64,000 bases of DNA, taken from positions 1-64,000 of the forward strand of contig CAKZVB010000039.1 of NCBI GenBank assembly GCA_937922015.1. The letters run 5' to 3'. Source of the stretch: an uncultured Granulosicoccaceae bacterium (GTDB taxonomy: Bacteria > Pseudomonadota > Gammaproteobacteria > Granulosicoccales > Granulosicoccaceae). The notes under the pieces were generated by a model that was not told the origin of the DNA, did no database searches, and was given only the letters and a program-made list of their open reading frames with translations. A program made the position numbers and the translations under genes. Below are positions 26,989 through 37,172 of this stretch, one piece after another (positions within the stretch are counted from its first letter, which is position 1; the number at the start of each line of letters is the position of its first letter).

Positions 26989-27576
26989 ATGCAACGCCTA
27001 TGTGTTTTTTGCGGTTCAAGCCCCGGTGCGAGCCTTGAGTACCTCGAGGCAACCCGGGTTCTTGGTCATGCCATGGTCGAACGCGGCATCGACCTGGTTT
27101 ATGGAGGAGCCAGCATAGGATTGATGGGCGCGATTGCTGACAGTGTCGTTGAAAAGGGCGGCAAGGCAATAGGCGTAATTCCGGAGCATCTTGAGAAGCT
27201 GGAAATCAGTCATCAGGGCCTGACTGAATTACTGGTAGTTAAAGACATGCATGAACGCAAAGCAGCAATGGCATCATTGTCCGATGGTTTCGTCGCACTA
27301 CCGGGAGGCATAGGGACACTTGAAGAGCTCATCGAGATATGCACCTGGCAACAACTTGGTCTGCATGCCAAGGCCACTGGTATTTTGAATATCAATCACT
27401 ACTACGACAAATTACTGGAATTCATTGGCCACACCGTCGATCAGGAATTTCTCCGACCACAACACCAGAAAAACTTACTGCACAATAACAGCCCCGACAA
27501 ATTGCTGGACGAAATGACCTATTTCAACGCAAATACAGAGCTATTCTTAACAGAGAAATTGCAAAAAAAGGGCTAA
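26989..27576 (+). CDS. LOG-family nucleoside 5'-monophosphate phosphoribohydrolase
   Basis: The 195-residue Rossmann-fold protein has the phosphate-binding N-terminus (VFCGSSPGASLEYL, LVYGGASIGLMGAIAD). The LOG signature PGGIGTLEE is at about residues 104-112, with MHERKAAM before it. Family members hydrolyse AMP or cytokinin riboside monophosphates to free base and ribose 5-phosphate; in most bacteria the role is nucleotide salvage or stress. Length and motifs are complete. It may be cotranscribed with the LysE gene. Confidence 0.93.
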   Translation: MQRLCVFCGSSPGASLEYLEATRVLGHAMVERGIDLVYGGASIGLMGAIADSVVEKGGKAIGVIPEHLEKLEISHQGLTELLVVKDMHERKAAMASLSDGFVALPGGIGTLEELIEICTWQQLGLHAKATGILNINHYYDKLLEFIGHTVDQEFLRPQHQKNLLHNNSPDKLLDEMTYFNANTELFLTEKLQKKG

Positions 27577-27640
27577 TCTACGCGACGACAACCCAGCCCG
27601 CATTATTCACAGAGCGACAAGTGTAAAAGAACGGATTGTC

Positions 27641-27774
27641 TATAATACAGGCGATAGAGGACATGGCAAATTTCCATCGCTGCATGCCGGTTAGTTCGGT
27701 ATATGGATAGCCAGCTAATCTCAGCGGGGCAATACCCTGCTTAATTTAGTAAGATAATTTAACATCGGTGTTAA
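27641..27774 (+). promoter_or_regulatory. candidate promoter/operator region upstream of mutA
   Basis: A perfect TATAAT is at 27641-27646 without a convincing -35. Nearer the gene a GATAAT (27753-27758) directly abuts the palindrome TTAACATCGGTGTTAA (27759-27774, six-base arms, four-base centre), 34 bases before the mutA ATG. Such a site could be an operator for a dimeric regulator of the propionate/methylmalonyl genes. No cobalamin riboswitch features were seen. Confidence 0.35.
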
Positions 27775-27808
27775 ACTCTCACCCACCAGTAACGCCATGA
27801 GATAGACC

Positions 27809-29875
27809 ATGCAAAGTACCTGGCATACAGATTCACCATTTAGAGACGCCAACTCGCCATCATCACAGCAGCCGGAATATCAGCAATACCAGCACCTTGA
27901 AAAGCAATGGCGATCGTTGGTTGAAAAAACACTTAACGGCGCCAAACTCGAAGACAAACTTACGTCGACTACCCTTGACGATATCAAAATTCAGGCAATT
28001 TATAGTCAGGCGACCGCAAGCGCACAACCACATTACACAAAAAAGCCCTGGCATATACAACAAACCTACGGCACCGGAAATCCATTTTCTACAAGCCAGC
28101 CCTCTTTAAGCCAGCCCTCTTTAAGTAAGATTAATACACAAATATTGCAGGAGCTCGACAATGGCGTCTCAGCGATTGAACTGGCAATGCACAACGCGGA
28201 AAACAAAAACGGAATTCACTGTCACACAGTGACAGAGATGGAACAACTGCTCGCCGGCGTATACCCCGAGATGATTCACACCAGCTTGCTGCCCGCCGCG
28301 AATAATATCGCAGCCGCAGGATTACTGGAGAGCCTGTGGCGCAGCCGCAACATACCGCTCGATCAAGTATTCGCTGCATATAACGCCGATCCGCTGGGTG
28401 CTCTGGCAAATACAGGTCGCGTTGATTTCTCAGGCGCTAACTGGTCTGACCAGATCGTTGATCTTGCTCAGCACACCATAGAACATCTGCCCAACGTCAC
28501 CTGTCTGTGTGTTGATACAGGCACATACCATAACGCCGGCGCATCAGAGGCCCAGGAGCTGGCCTTTGCCATTGCGACAGGTCTAAGTTATTTGCGAGCA
28601 CTCCACAACTCCGGCATCAACATTAAAGACGCCGCCGGTCAAATCATTTTCCGGTTTTCTCTGGATAGTGATTTTTTTCTTTCGGTAGCAAAACTGCGCG
28701 CAGCAAGGCAACTCTGGTCGCAGGTATTGTCGCACTGCCACAACAGTGACGACTCAATTGATACGGCAATGGCACTACAGGCTCAATCTGGTCTGCGCTG
28801 CATCAGTGAGCGGGACCCATACGTCAATATACTTCGCGTAACGACTCAGGCATTCGCCGCAATGACTGGCGGCGCGCAGGGCTTTAACAGCGTAGCCTTT
28901 GACATCAACTGTCCTCAGCAAACACCCCGGGATCGCAAACTGGGTCGGAAAATTGCCCGCAACACTCAGCTTATCCTGCTTGAAGAATCACATCTTGATC
29001 AGGTGCAGGATCCGCTAAGCGGCTCCGGCTTCGTTGAAGCATTAACCGGTAATCTTTGCCAAAAGGCGTGGGAGATATTCCAACATATAGAAACCAGAGG
29101 GGGCATGCAGGACGCTCTCACATCGGGATACGTGCAGAGTATCGTGACCGAAAAACGCAACAAAAGAGAACAGGATCTCGCCAACGGTAAAACATCGGTA
29201 ATAGGGGTAAGCGAATTTGCTAACCTACAGGAGCCCCCCAGCCAAAGTAACAACCACTATAACAGCACCACCAACCCGGCCGATTCAGATCCAAACACAG
29301 CGATTCCCGAACCGCGTAAAACACTTGCCTCACACAATTTTGCGGACATCTTACATGCAATAGGTGAAGGCGCTGATTATCGGTCTGTGGATGCTCAACT
29401 GCGCACCAACAAACTTACCGCCCCTGCCCTGATCCGTTTTCGCGACGGTGCAGTTTTTGAAAACATGGTTGCACGATCTGCAAGCTATCAGGACACACAC
29501 GGCCGGCCACCACAGGTGATGCTAGTTACCCTTGGCAGCCCACACGAGTACAGCAGCCGCACTAATTTTTGTGCAAACTTTTTTGCCAGCGCCGGCATCC
29601 ATACCAGCGTCATCGCAATGGAAGATATTAATCCCGCACAAGCAGACAAACCTCTGCTTGCGGTTTTATGTTCATCTGATAAACGGTACGCAAGCGATGC
29701 TGCAGAGGCCTGCAAAACTTTAGCATCCACACCGTCTACAGAAGTGTGGCTGGCAGGCGCCGCCAAAGACCTTGAATCTGCACTCAGTGACAACGGGCTT
29801 GCCAGACAACTGCACATTAAGAGCAACAAGGTAGAACTTCTGCAAGATGCATTAACCTTTCTGGCGGTGAAATGA
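27809..29875 (+). CDS. mutA: methylmalonyl-CoA mutase small (beta) subunit
   Basis: The 688-residue non-catalytic partner of the B12-dependent mutase has the TIM-barrel half with [20 protein letters not shown], and [14 protein letters not shown]. The C-terminal B12-domain fold lacks the DxHxxG cobalamin motif (GSPHEYSSR in its place), as expected for MutA. It pairs with MutB for interconversion of methylmalonyl-CoA and succinyl-CoA. Residues 93-102 carry an exact tandem repeat ([11 protein letters not shown]) from a 15-base DNA duplication. It overlaps mutB by four bases. Confidence 0.95.
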   Translation: MQSTWHTDSPFRDANSPSSQQPEYQQYQHLEKQWRSLVEKTLNGAKLEDKLTSTTLDDIKIQAIYSQATASAQPHYTKKPWHIQQTYGTGNPFSTSQPSLSQPSLSKINTQILQELDNGVSAIELAMHNAENKNGIHCHTVTEMEQLLAGVYPEMIHTSLLPAANNIAAAGLLESLWRSRNIPLDQVFAAYNADPLGALANTGRVDFSGANWSDQIVDLAQHTIEHLPNVTCLCVDTGTYHNAGASEAQELAFAIATGLSYLRALHNSGINIKDAAGQIIFRFSLDSDFFLSVAKLRAARQLWSQVLSHCHNSDDSIDTAMALQAQSGLRCISERDPYVNILRVTTQAFAAMTGGAQGFNSVAFDINCPQQTPRDRKLGRKIARNTQLILLEESHLDQVQDPLSGSGFVEALTGNLCQKAWEIFQHIETRGGMQDALTSGYVQSIVTEKRNKREQDLANGKTSVIGVSEFANLQEPPSQSNNHYNSTTNPADSDPNTAIPEPRKTLASHNFADILHAIGEGADYRSVDAQLRTNKLTAPALIRFRDGAVFENMVARSASYQDTHGRPPQVMLVTLGSPHEYSSRTNFCANFFASAGIHTSVIAMEDINPAQADKPLLAVLCSSDKRYASDAAEACKTLASTPSTEVWLAGAAKDLESALSDNGLARQLHIKSNKVELLQDALTFLAVK

Positions 29876-32037
29876 CCATGATCCCTGATTTCAGAAACAT
29901 TGATTTTAAAGACGATTGTTCACCGCGCGCCGATGGCGCAAAAACACAGACAGACACATTAGCAACGCCTGAGCAAATTGATTTAAAAAAACACTACACT
30001 AAAGCAGACAACCGTGACTGTCCCTTTATCGACACATGGCCGGGACTGCCGCCATTTTCCCGTGGCCCTTATCCATCCATGTATGTGAACCGTCCATGGA
30101 CCATTCGTCAGTACGCCGGTTACTCAACCGCAGCCGAGAGTAACGCCTTCTACCGACGAAATCTTGCAGCAGGTCAAAAAGGACTGTCTATCGCATTTGA
30201 TCTCGCCACGCATCGCGGTTACGACTCAGACCACCCGAGAGTTAAAAGTGATGTCGGTATGGCCGGTGTAGCAATAGACTCTATTATTGATATGCGCGCA
30301 CTTTTCGATGGCATACCGCTCGACAAAATGAGTGTATCAATGACAATGAACGGTGCCGTACTGCCCGTATTGGCACTTTATGTTGTCGCGGCCGAAGAAC
30401 AGGGCGTCACTGCAGAAAAACTGACCGGTACCATTCAAAACGATATTCTAAAAGAATTTATGGTGCGCAACACCTACATATACCCACCAGCGCCATCGAT
30501 GAAAATTATTTCCGATATATTCGAATACACTTCCACTAACATGCCACGCTTCAACAGCATTAGTATTTCCGGCTACCACATGCAGGAAGCTGGCGCTACC
30601 GCAGACCTTGAACTAGCTTACACTCTGGCAGACGGCATTGAGTATTTACGTACCGGTATAGAGGCGGGTCTTGATATAGACACCTTCGCGCCACGGCTGT
30701 CTTTTTTCTGGGCAATCGGCATGAACTTTTACATGGAAGTTGCCAAACTTCGTGCGGCGAGGTTGTTGTGGTCGCACATGGTGGCAAAGTTTAATCCTCA
30801 AAATCCCAAATCACTATGCCTTCGCACTCATTGCCAGACCTCTGGCTGGAGCCTGACTGCACAAGACGTCTACAACAACGTGGTCAGAACCTGCGTCGAA
30901 GGGATGGCAGCTACCCATGGTCATACCCAGTCGCTGCACACAAATGCACTCGATGAAGCACTTGCGCTACCCACGGATTTTTCAGCGCGTATAGCGCGCA
31001 ACACGCAGCTGTTTTTGCAACATGAAAGCGGCACTTGTCGCAGCATCGATCCCTGGGGTGGCAGCTACTTCATAGAATCACTCACCCAGCAACTCGCTGA
31101 CCGTGCCTGGCAGCACATCACAGAGGTTGAAGAATCAGGAGGTATGGCGCGCGCCATTGAAGCAGGCATCCCTAAAATGCGCATCGAAGAAGCGGCGGCA
31201 CGCACCCAGGCTCGCATAGACAGTGGCACTCAAAGCGTTGTCGGGGTAAATAAATACCTGCCCGACTCCGATGATAATATAGACGTGTTAAAAGTCGACA
31301 ATTCAGCAGTACGCGCCCAACAGATAGCTCAGCTTGAATCACTGCGACGCAATCGCAATGACAGCGACACACAAAACGCGTTAAATGCACTACAGAAAAC
31401 GGCAGAAACAGGCGATGGCAATCTCCTTGAAAGATGTATCGCCGCAGCACGTGCAAAAGCGACTGTCGGTGAAATGACCGATGCAATGGAAGTCGCGTTC
31501 GGAAGGCACAAGGCAGAAGTCAAAGCTATTCGCGGGATTTACAGTGATGAACTCAAACGAGGCGGCGCTAACGTGGACAAACTGATGAATCTGATTGAAC
31601 ACTTTAGCGCCGAAGAAGGCAGAAGACCAAGAATTCTGGTCGCAAAGATGGGACAGGACGGACACGATCGCGGGCAGAAAGTCATTGCCAGCGCGTTTGC
31701 CGATCTCGGCTTCGATGTTGATATCGGGCCACTGTTTCAAACACCCGCAGAAGTTGCACAACAAGCGGTTGAAAACGATGTACACATAATCGGCGCAAGC
31801 TCACTCGCTGCCGGCCACCTGACCTTACTGCCCGACTTACGCGACGCACTGAAAACACTGGGCCGGGAGGACATCCTTATCTCTATTGGCGGCGTTATAC
31901 CACCGGCAGACTATGACGCACTATATGCGTCGGGAGCTGCCGCCATATTCCCACCTGGAACAGTCATCACTGAGGCCGCAGAGAACCTACTAATAAAGTT
32001 ACTCGATGCACTCGACATAGAACAACCCGACGCCTAA
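29872..32037 (+). CDS. mutB: methylmalonyl-CoA mutase large (alpha, catalytic) subunit
   Basis: The 721 residues contain the substrate barrel ([48 protein letters not shown]). The cobalamin-binding domain starts near residue 584, with the base-off motif Asp596-x-His598-x-x-Gly601 (QDGHDRGQK) and [10 protein letters not shown]. It catalyses the adenosylcobalamin-dependent rearrangement of methylmalonyl-CoA to succinyl-CoA, used in propionate and branched-chain breakdown. The ATGA overlap with mutA and meaB 40 bases downstream make a classical mutAB-meaB operon. Confidence 0.97.
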   Translation: MTMIPDFRNIDFKDDCSPRADGAKTQTDTLATPEQIDLKKHYTKADNRDCPFIDTWPGLPPFSRGPYPSMYVNRPWTIRQYAGYSTAAESNAFYRRNLAAGQKGLSIAFDLATHRGYDSDHPRVKSDVGMAGVAIDSIIDMRALFDGIPLDKMSVSMTMNGAVLPVLALYVVAAEEQGVTAEKLTGTIQNDILKEFMVRNTYIYPPAPSMKIISDIFEYTSTNMPRFNSISISGYHMQEAGATADLELAYTLADGIEYLRTGIEAGLDIDTFAPRLSFFWAIGMNFYMEVAKLRAARLLWSHMVAKFNPQNPKSLCLRTHCQTSGWSLTAQDVYNNVVRTCVEGMAATHGHTQSLHTNALDEALALPTDFSARIARNTQLFLQHESGTCRSIDPWGGSYFIESLTQQLADRAWQHITEVEESGGMARAIEAGIPKMRIEEAAARTQARIDSGTQSVVGVNKYLPDSDDNIDVLKVDNSAVRAQQIAQLESLRRNRNDSDTQNALNALQKTAETGDGNLLERCIAAARAKATVGEMTDAMEVAFGRHKAEVKAIRGIYSDELKRGGANVDKLMNLIEHFSAEEGRRPRILVAKMGQDGHDRGQKVIASAFADLGFDVDIGPLFQTPAEVAQQAVENDVHIIGASSLAAGHLTLLPDLRDALKTLGREDILISIGGVIPPADYDALYASGAAAIFPPGTVITEAAENLLIKLLDALDIEQPDA

Positions 32038-32077
32038 CACCGTCAACAAACATTAGCTAACCACCAGAATCACACGC

Positions 32078-33091
32078 ATGACAACACGGCCAAAGCGGCA
32101 ACAACTCAGCACGCAGCAGCTTGCCCGGGGCATTCGTGATGGAGATCGGGCCATTCTTGGTCGCGCCGTAACATTAATCGAATCAACCAACCCTGCGCAC
32201 CAGCAGCAGTCCCGCGAACTATTGCAACAGATACTGCCCCATACCGGCAATGCAATCCGGATTGGCATCTCAGGCGTGCCGGGTGTCGGGAAAAGCACTT
32301 TTATTGAGGCGTTTGGTGAAAACCTCACACGCGACAAAAAACACGTTGCGGTTCTGGCTGTAGACCCTAGCAGCGAACGAACCGGCGGCAGCATTCTCGG
32401 TGATAAAACCAGAATGCAAAACCTCAGCGTTAATCCAAATGCGTTTGTGCGGCCGTCACCTACGTCCGGAACACTGGGTGGTGTCAACCGGGTAACCAGA
32501 GAAACCATGATGCTGTGTGAGGCCGCAGATTTTGATGTTGTGATCGTGGAGACCGTCGGGGTTGGTCAGTCAGAAACCACCGTTGCAAAAATGGTCGATT
32601 TTTTTCTGGTGCTGATGCTCCCGGGAGCTGGTGACGATCTCCAGGGGATAAAACGAGGTGTCATGGAGGTCGCCGATATGATCGTCGTCAACAAGGCCGA
32701 CGGAGACAACATCAATAAGGCCAATGCAGCAAAAAATGACTACTCGCACGCGATGCGAATGCTGAGCCCGCGGGGTACTGACTGGCATCCTCCGGTACTG
32801 ACCTGCAGCGGACTCAACAACAGTGGCTTGAGCGATATCTGGCAACAAATCAGAAAACATCAAACCATAACCATGAAGAATGGAGCGTTCGAAAAAAAGC
32901 GCGATCAACAGCTATTGCACTGGCTTCACGCTACCATTAATAACCAACTGCTGGGAGATTTTCACGCCAATAAGCCTGTCGCTGACAGTCTCACCGGCTT
33001 GCGTGAGAAAATTCTCAAACGCGAAATCACCCCGTCTGCAGCCAGCGAAACTCTGATAAAAATCTATCGCGAATCCAGCGGCAAGGGCTGA
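32078..33091 (+). CDS. meaB: methylmalonyl-CoA mutase-associated GTPase MeaB (ArgK-type)
   Basis: MeaB is a G3E-family GTPase chaperone that protects and reloads methylmalonyl-CoA mutase with adenosylcobalamin. Its 337 residues show Walker A (GVPGVGKST at about 66-74), DPSSERTGGSILGDKTRM, the ETVGVGQSE switch region and the base-specificity motif NKAD. The C-terminus (LREKILKREITPSAASETLI) fits the dimerisation arm. Its position right after mutB supports the assignment over other ArgK-like roles. Confidence 0.96.
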   Translation: MTTRPKRQQLSTQQLARGIRDGDRAILGRAVTLIESTNPAHQQQSRELLQQILPHTGNAIRIGISGVPGVGKSTFIEAFGENLTRDKKHVAVLAVDPSSERTGGSILGDKTRMQNLSVNPNAFVRPSPTSGTLGGVNRVTRETMMLCEAADFDVVIVETVGVGQSETTVAKMVDFFLVLMLPGAGDDLQGIKRGVMEVADMIVVNKADGDNINKANAAKNDYSHAMRMLSPRGTDWHPPVLTCSGLNNSGLSDIWQQIRKHQTITMKNGAFEKKRDQQLLHWLHATINNQLLGDFHANKPVADSLTGLREKILKREITPSAASETLIKIYRESSGKG

Positions 33092-33244
33092 CACACGAGA
33101 GCCGTAAAACGCCCACTCTGTGAACAAGAAACCCGAAACAACGTCTGCGCACCGCAACATTGGCACGAATGTGGCGCTTTGTTTCCCCCCTCAAGTGCGT
33201 GACAACAACATGGATGAACGCTGGTTGCTGACACATTGCGAGTC

Positions 33245-33310
33245 CGGGCAAATGTTGCGACCAATCGGGTGAGTTTCTGTATTATGTTACGGGATTCATA
33301 AATTTGCCCG
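33245..33310 (+). promoter_or_regulatory. inverted repeat around a candidate promoter upstream of the TPR gene
   Basis: The 302 bases 33092-33393 hold no gene. Within them CGGGCAAAT (33245-33253) and its inverse ATTTGCCCG (33302-33310) flank TTGCGA and TATTAT (spacing 19, longer than ideal). The arrangement could be a regulated promoter for the gene at 33394 or a long stem in the leader. The rest of the stretch shows nothing recognisable. Confidence 0.35.
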
Positions 33311-33393
33311 TGCAATGGACGCCACAGTATAGGATCACCATCAACAGACTCTTAGAAAACCAAACCTAATGATGTCCCGGGGAGAGAGAAAAA

Positions 33394-33939
33394 ATGAACA
33401 GATTTCGACTGTTACTGCTGGCCGCAATATTGACTTGTCCACAGTCTTTTGCCGACCAGAAAAATGACGAACTTCCAGAACTATTCGGTAAACTGAAATC
33501 TGCAAACTCTCCTCAACAAGCGGTGATGATCGAAACCGAAATCTGGAAAAAGTGGTACGAGCGTGACGACAACGACGGCGGTCAGGACATGACCTCAGTC
33601 ATCGAAGCAATGAACAACGGTCGTTATACGATCGCAATTTCGTTACTGGACTCTCTGGTCAGCAAAGAGCCAGACTTTGCCGAAGCCTGGAACAGACGGG
33701 CCACAGTGCACTACCTGCTGGGGAATTTTGAACAATCTCTGGCAGACATCGAAAAAACACTCACTCTTGAGCCAAGACATTTCGGTGCTCTGTCCGGTGT
33801 TGGCCTTATCATGATGCAAGCTGGTGAAGAAGAAAAAGCCATGCACGCCTTTGAACAAGTGCTCGAAATCTCACCGCAGAATCTCAGTGCGGCAAAGAGT
33901 ATTAAGGATCTGGAAAGTAAATTGGGTGTGACAATTTAG
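33394..33939 (+). CDS. exported TPR protein
   Basis: The 181-residue product has a signal peptide (LLLLAAILTCPQSFA, cleavage after FA). About three TPR units follow (AISLLDSLVSKEPDFAEAWNRRA, FEQSLADIEKTLTLEPRHFGAL, KAMHAFEQVLEISPQNLSA). A GGGGAGAGAG ribosome binding site precedes the ATG. It is a periplasmic interaction protein of unknown partner, monocistronic, with a strong terminator after it. Similar short periplasmic TPR proteins are common in proteobacteria. Confidence 0.85.
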   Translation: MNRFRLLLLAAILTCPQSFADQKNDELPELFGKLKSANSPQQAVMIETEIWKKWYERDDNDGGQDMTSVIEAMNNGRYTIAISLLDSLVSKEPDFAEAWNRRATVHYLLGNFEQSLADIEKTLTLEPRHFGALSGVGLIMMQAGEEEKAMHAFEQVLEISPQNLSAAKSIKDLESKLGVTI

Positions 33940-33960
33940 CTTCCCGCCAAATTAAACAAA

Positions 33961-33987
33961 AAGCCCGCATCAGCGGGCTTTTTTTTG
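33961..33987 (+). terminator. Rho-independent terminator after the TPR gene
   Basis: AAGCCCGC, loop ATCA, GCGGGCTT, then an uninterrupted T-tract, 21 bases after the stop codon. A-rich sequence on the other side makes it usable in both directions, although the opposing ABC operon ends at 34081. Confidence 0.95.
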
Positions 33988-34080
33988 CAGGTTTATAATT
34001 AGTAACCTGCTCTACAAACTATTCAAACAGAAAATAAAATAAGGGTACCTAAGGCCCATAAGGGCCCCACGCTATCTTAA

Positions 34081-36009
34081 CTATCCCTTACCACGCCACG
34101 GGATAGTACGGTTAATCACCCAACGCATTATCAAATCAAATAGTAGACCCAACACGCCCAATAGAATGATTGTCACCCAGATGATTTCGTAATCACTCTG
34201 CTTGCGGGCAACATTTTCAACGAAACCGATTCCGGTGGTGCCCGCTAACATTTCTGCTGCTACTAACGTACCCCAGCACACACCAATCGATATACGTATA
34301 CCTGTTAATATTTCAGGCAAGGAATTTGGCAGTATCACATTCTTTATGATTTGACGCTTCGTCGCTCCAAGTGAGTGGGCAGCATGTATCTTTGAAAGTT
34401 GTGTACCGGTGGCACCCGTTCTGGCAGAGATCACCATAATGGCAAACGCGACCATGAATAACAGGAAAATCTTTCCATCATCCTGGATACCGAAGATGGT
34501 TAAAATCAAAGGCGCCCAAGCCAGCGGAGGTACCGGACGATAGAGTTCTATCAACGGGTCAAAGAAGCCTTTGGCAAATCTCGACAGACCCATAAAAAGA
34601 CCGAGCGGCACACCCAGAAGAATGCCGAAGAACAAGCCCGCCAGCACTCTTAATATCGAATCCCAGATATGTCCCATTGGTACCGGCACACTCATAGAGG
34701 GGAAATTACCCGTGGCGACATTGAGTACTTTTGTTTTCAGGTTCTCGTTAATTGATCCATCGGGCTGGTGCCTCGGGTATTCACCCGGTACCAGATCGGC
34801 AATCCAGTCCGGTATAAAAAAGCCTGCCATCTCGGCCAGTGGTTTCTGCTGATACCACAGCATAGGTATGCCCTTATAACCGATATCAGGATCTGAAATT
34901 CGTACCAGTGTTGCCAGGGTATCAGATGGCTTGGGTAACCAGCGCCCTGAACCTTGCTCACTACAGGAGGTATTACCCGCTTCGATTGTTCCACTTGGCA
35001 TCGCGATAGCATCGATAAATCTGAGACTACCCTGCTGACGGTAGGCCTCCGCTTCAAACAACCGCACTGAAGCTTCCACCTGATCCAATGCGTTTGGCGG
35101 AAATACAGTACCGTCGTCTATACGCTTGTACATTTTATTGATTTGTTTAACGTAGGTTTCACGTGCCTGCAGCTCTTTCTTTTCAAGCTCGCTTGAGTCA
35201 AACCCCGCTTGCAGTTGCTTTATCTTGTCGCCGATTTCCTTGATACGGGCATCGAACACCGCACCAGTATTACGAATCCGGGTAAAGTCTTTGGCAATGG
35301 CCGCAACTTCATCAGCAACCGCAGCGAACTTGCGACCTCTTTCAGTCACCGGATACGTTGGTACCTCAGTTGTAGACTCACCCCAACCAGGCTGCGCAAG
35401 CGCTTTTTCAATCTCCGCGGCACTTGCAGCACCCGGATGTGCGGGATCAGCCAGTTTTGCCCGGACGTCGTCAACTCTTTGCGCTATCTCTGCAATGCGC
35501 TTTTGCACCTGCGGATCAACGTTGTCAGGCGATGCCATCGATTGCAGCGCACTGCGAAGCTGGCCAACCAGCGCACCATATTCTGTTTTCTCAGCATCAG
35601 TGAAACCCGACCGTGCAAGATCTCTATCCAGCTGATTAAGCTGCGCACTATCTCTCGCCAGCAGCGATGTACCTTTCAGCAAACGTGAATCGATGGGAAA
35701 GATTGACCGCATCGGGTTGATAGCGGTATCCACTTTCGCTACCTGACAAAGCTCATTGGCCGCGTCTGGAAAGTATGACCGGGCAGCATCCCATGAAAAA
35801 TAAAACCAGATCACCAGTATGCTTGCAACACCGGCAAACACCCAGTACCAACCGCCAAGGGCACGTTCCGGATTACCGAAAACGGCATCTGTTTTCTCGT
35901 TGCGAATAATACGACGACCATAGATGGTGGCCGCAACAAGACCGATCAACAACAAAATAAAAATCAGTCCGACAATAAAACCGCGGTGTTCTGCAATAGC
36001 ACTGAACAT
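34081..36009 (-). CDS. ABC importer permease with a long periplasmic insertion
   Basis: The start is the ATG at 36009, overlapping the ATPase stop by one base (TAATG), giving 642 residues. An N-terminal transmembrane helix (FIVGLIFILLLIGLVAATIYG) and a second (WYWVFAGVASILVIWFYF) precede about 300 residues. These are predicted periplasmic and partly coiled-coil, rich in K, E, Q and A. The last 220 residues are a TauC/SsuC/NrtB-type permease with the coupling EAA loop (SLGATKRQIIKNVILPNSLPEI). Classical permeases of this type are about 250-280 residues, so the insertion is unusual. No substrate-binding protein is encoded nearby; the substrate is unknown (taurine/nitrate/sulfonate class). Confidence 0.88.
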   Translation of the reverse strand: MFSAIAEHRGFIVGLIFILLLIGLVAATIYGRRIIRNEKTDAVFGNPERALGGWYWVFAGVASILVIWFYFSWDAARSYFPDAANELCQVAKVDTAINPMRSIFPIDSRLLKGTSLLARDSAQLNQLDRDLARSGFTDAEKTEYGALVGQLRSALQSMASPDNVDPQVQKRIAEIAQRVDDVRAKLADPAHPGAASAAEIEKALAQPGWGESTTEVPTYPVTERGRKFAAVADEVAAIAKDFTRIRNTGAVFDARIKEIGDKIKQLQAGFDSSELEKKELQARETYVKQINKMYKRIDDGTVFPPNALDQVEASVRLFEAEAYRQQGSLRFIDAIAMPSGTIEAGNTSCSEQGSGRWLPKPSDTLATLVRISDPDIGYKGIPMLWYQQKPLAEMAGFFIPDWIADLVPGEYPRHQPDGSINENLKTKVLNVATGNFPSMSVPVPMGHIWDSILRVLAGLFFGILLGVPLGLFMGLSRFAKGFFDPLIELYRPVPPLAWAPLILTIFGIQDDGKIFLLFMVAFAIMVISARTGATGTQLSKIHAAHSLGATKRQIIKNVILPNSLPEILTGIRISIGVCWGTLVAAEMLAGTTGIGFVENVARKQSDYEIIWVTIILLGVLGLLFDLIMRWVINRTIPWRGKG

Positions 36010-36806
36010 TATAGTGTTTTCCCCATGATTTCCTCTTCCATATTCCATATCATGGAGAGTATCTCCTCGCGATTTTGTACAAACTGTGGATGATTTTTAA
36101 TATCCCGCAGATCGCCTTCCAGCCCCCACTCCGCAAACGGTAGACGATACTCTTTGTGCAACCGGCCCGGCCGGGGCGCCATTACAAACAACCTTTCCCC
36201 CAATAGAAGTGCCTCCTCAACAGAATGGGTAATAATCATTATGGTTTTGCCAGTCTCTTTCCATATCTTCAAAACCAGAGACTGCATTTTTTCACGAGTT
36301 AGCGCATCGAGTGCACCCAGGGGCTCATCCATCAGGATAAGGTCAGGGTCATTGATCAAACACCGCGCCAGCGCCACACGCTGCTGCATGCCCCCCGATA
36401 ACTGATAGGTCGGAGTGTCACCAAAGCCCTGCAAGCCAACTATCTCCAGCCATTCTTCAACCTTTTTGGCGGTTTCTTTTTTGTTGTGTTTTTTCATTCG
36501 CAGACCGAAATCTACATTTTGCGCCACCGTCAGCCACTCAAACAGTGCACCTTGCTGAAACACCATACCTCGCTCAACCCCCGGGCCGTCAATTTCCCGA
36601 TTGTTCAGACTCAGCACACCACCGGTGGGGCGCAGGAAACCGGCTATCAGGTTCAACAAGGTTGTTTTGCCGCAGCCACTTGGCCCCAACACCGAAAGTA
36701 GCTCGCCTTGCTTGAGCGAGAAACTGACATCCTTCAATGCCTGCACGGCCTCACCGGCCGGGGTATGAAAGGTCATGTCAATGGAGTCTGCTACCAATTC
36801 ACTCAT
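36009..36806 (-). CDS. ABC transporter ATP-binding protein, TauB/NrtD/SsuB type
   Basis: The 265-residue ATPase has Walker A GPSGCGKTT (residues 41-49), Q-loop MVFQQGALFEW, signature LSGGMQQR (about 136-143), Walker B LILMDEP and the H-loop His in IMIITHSVEEA. The sequence class (nitrate/taurine/aliphatic sulfonate) matches the permease encoded immediately downstream with a one-base overlap. It energises import of an unidentified small solute. The gene is first in the operon; no promoter is obvious in the 366 bases upstream. Confidence 0.94.
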   Translation of the reverse strand: MSELVADSIDMTFHTPAGEAVQALKDVSFSLKQGELLSVLGPSGCGKTTLLNLIAGFLRPTGGVLSLNNREIDGPGVERGMVFQQGALFEWLTVAQNVDFGLRMKKHNKKETAKKVEEWLEIVGLQGFGDTPTYQLSGGMQQRVALARCLINDPDLILMDEPLGALDALTREKMQSLVLKIWKETGKTIMIITHSVEEALLLGERLFVMAPRPGRLHKEYRLPFAEWGLEGDLRDIKNHPQFVQNREEILSMIWNMEEEIMGKTL

Positions 36807-37172
36807 ATGTGCCGCACGTTCTATGTTTGCAGGTTTACGACAGCGCCAGCTCAGCGCACGCCAGTGATCTATTTTCCAGTCCGCTGTCGGGGCCCGGGTT
36901 CCGGCTCAACGTGCCGGACAAACCGCAACTATACCGCGACCCGTCGCTAGTTATAGAGCCAATTGTACAAAATCGTGCTGCCTGTGGCGTGCTGTGAACA
37001 ATGCCTGACCAGTACAGCAAGCAGGCACCAGCCTCCAGCTGCAATTGACCGCAAGTGGCCATCGGGGAATCTCTTTTGATCAGTGGTTCGATCGATAGAT
37101 GCCCTGCGTGTGTATAAGGGTTTGTTCTTCGACATGAGATGGTCGGTACAGCTGGCCAACACAGCGCGTCTG
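36807..37172. other. 366-base stretch without a supported gene
   Basis: This is the region upstream of the ABC ATPase gene and downstream of slyD. Short frames on both strands lack ribosome binding sites and family resemblance. No substrate-binding-protein remnant, clear promoter or terminator hairpin with a T-tract was found. Confidence 0.45.

Noticed and set aside
27577..27808. Cobalamin riboswitch upstream of the B12-dependent mutase
   Set aside because: No B12-box-like sequence or compatible folding was visible in the 232-base leader.
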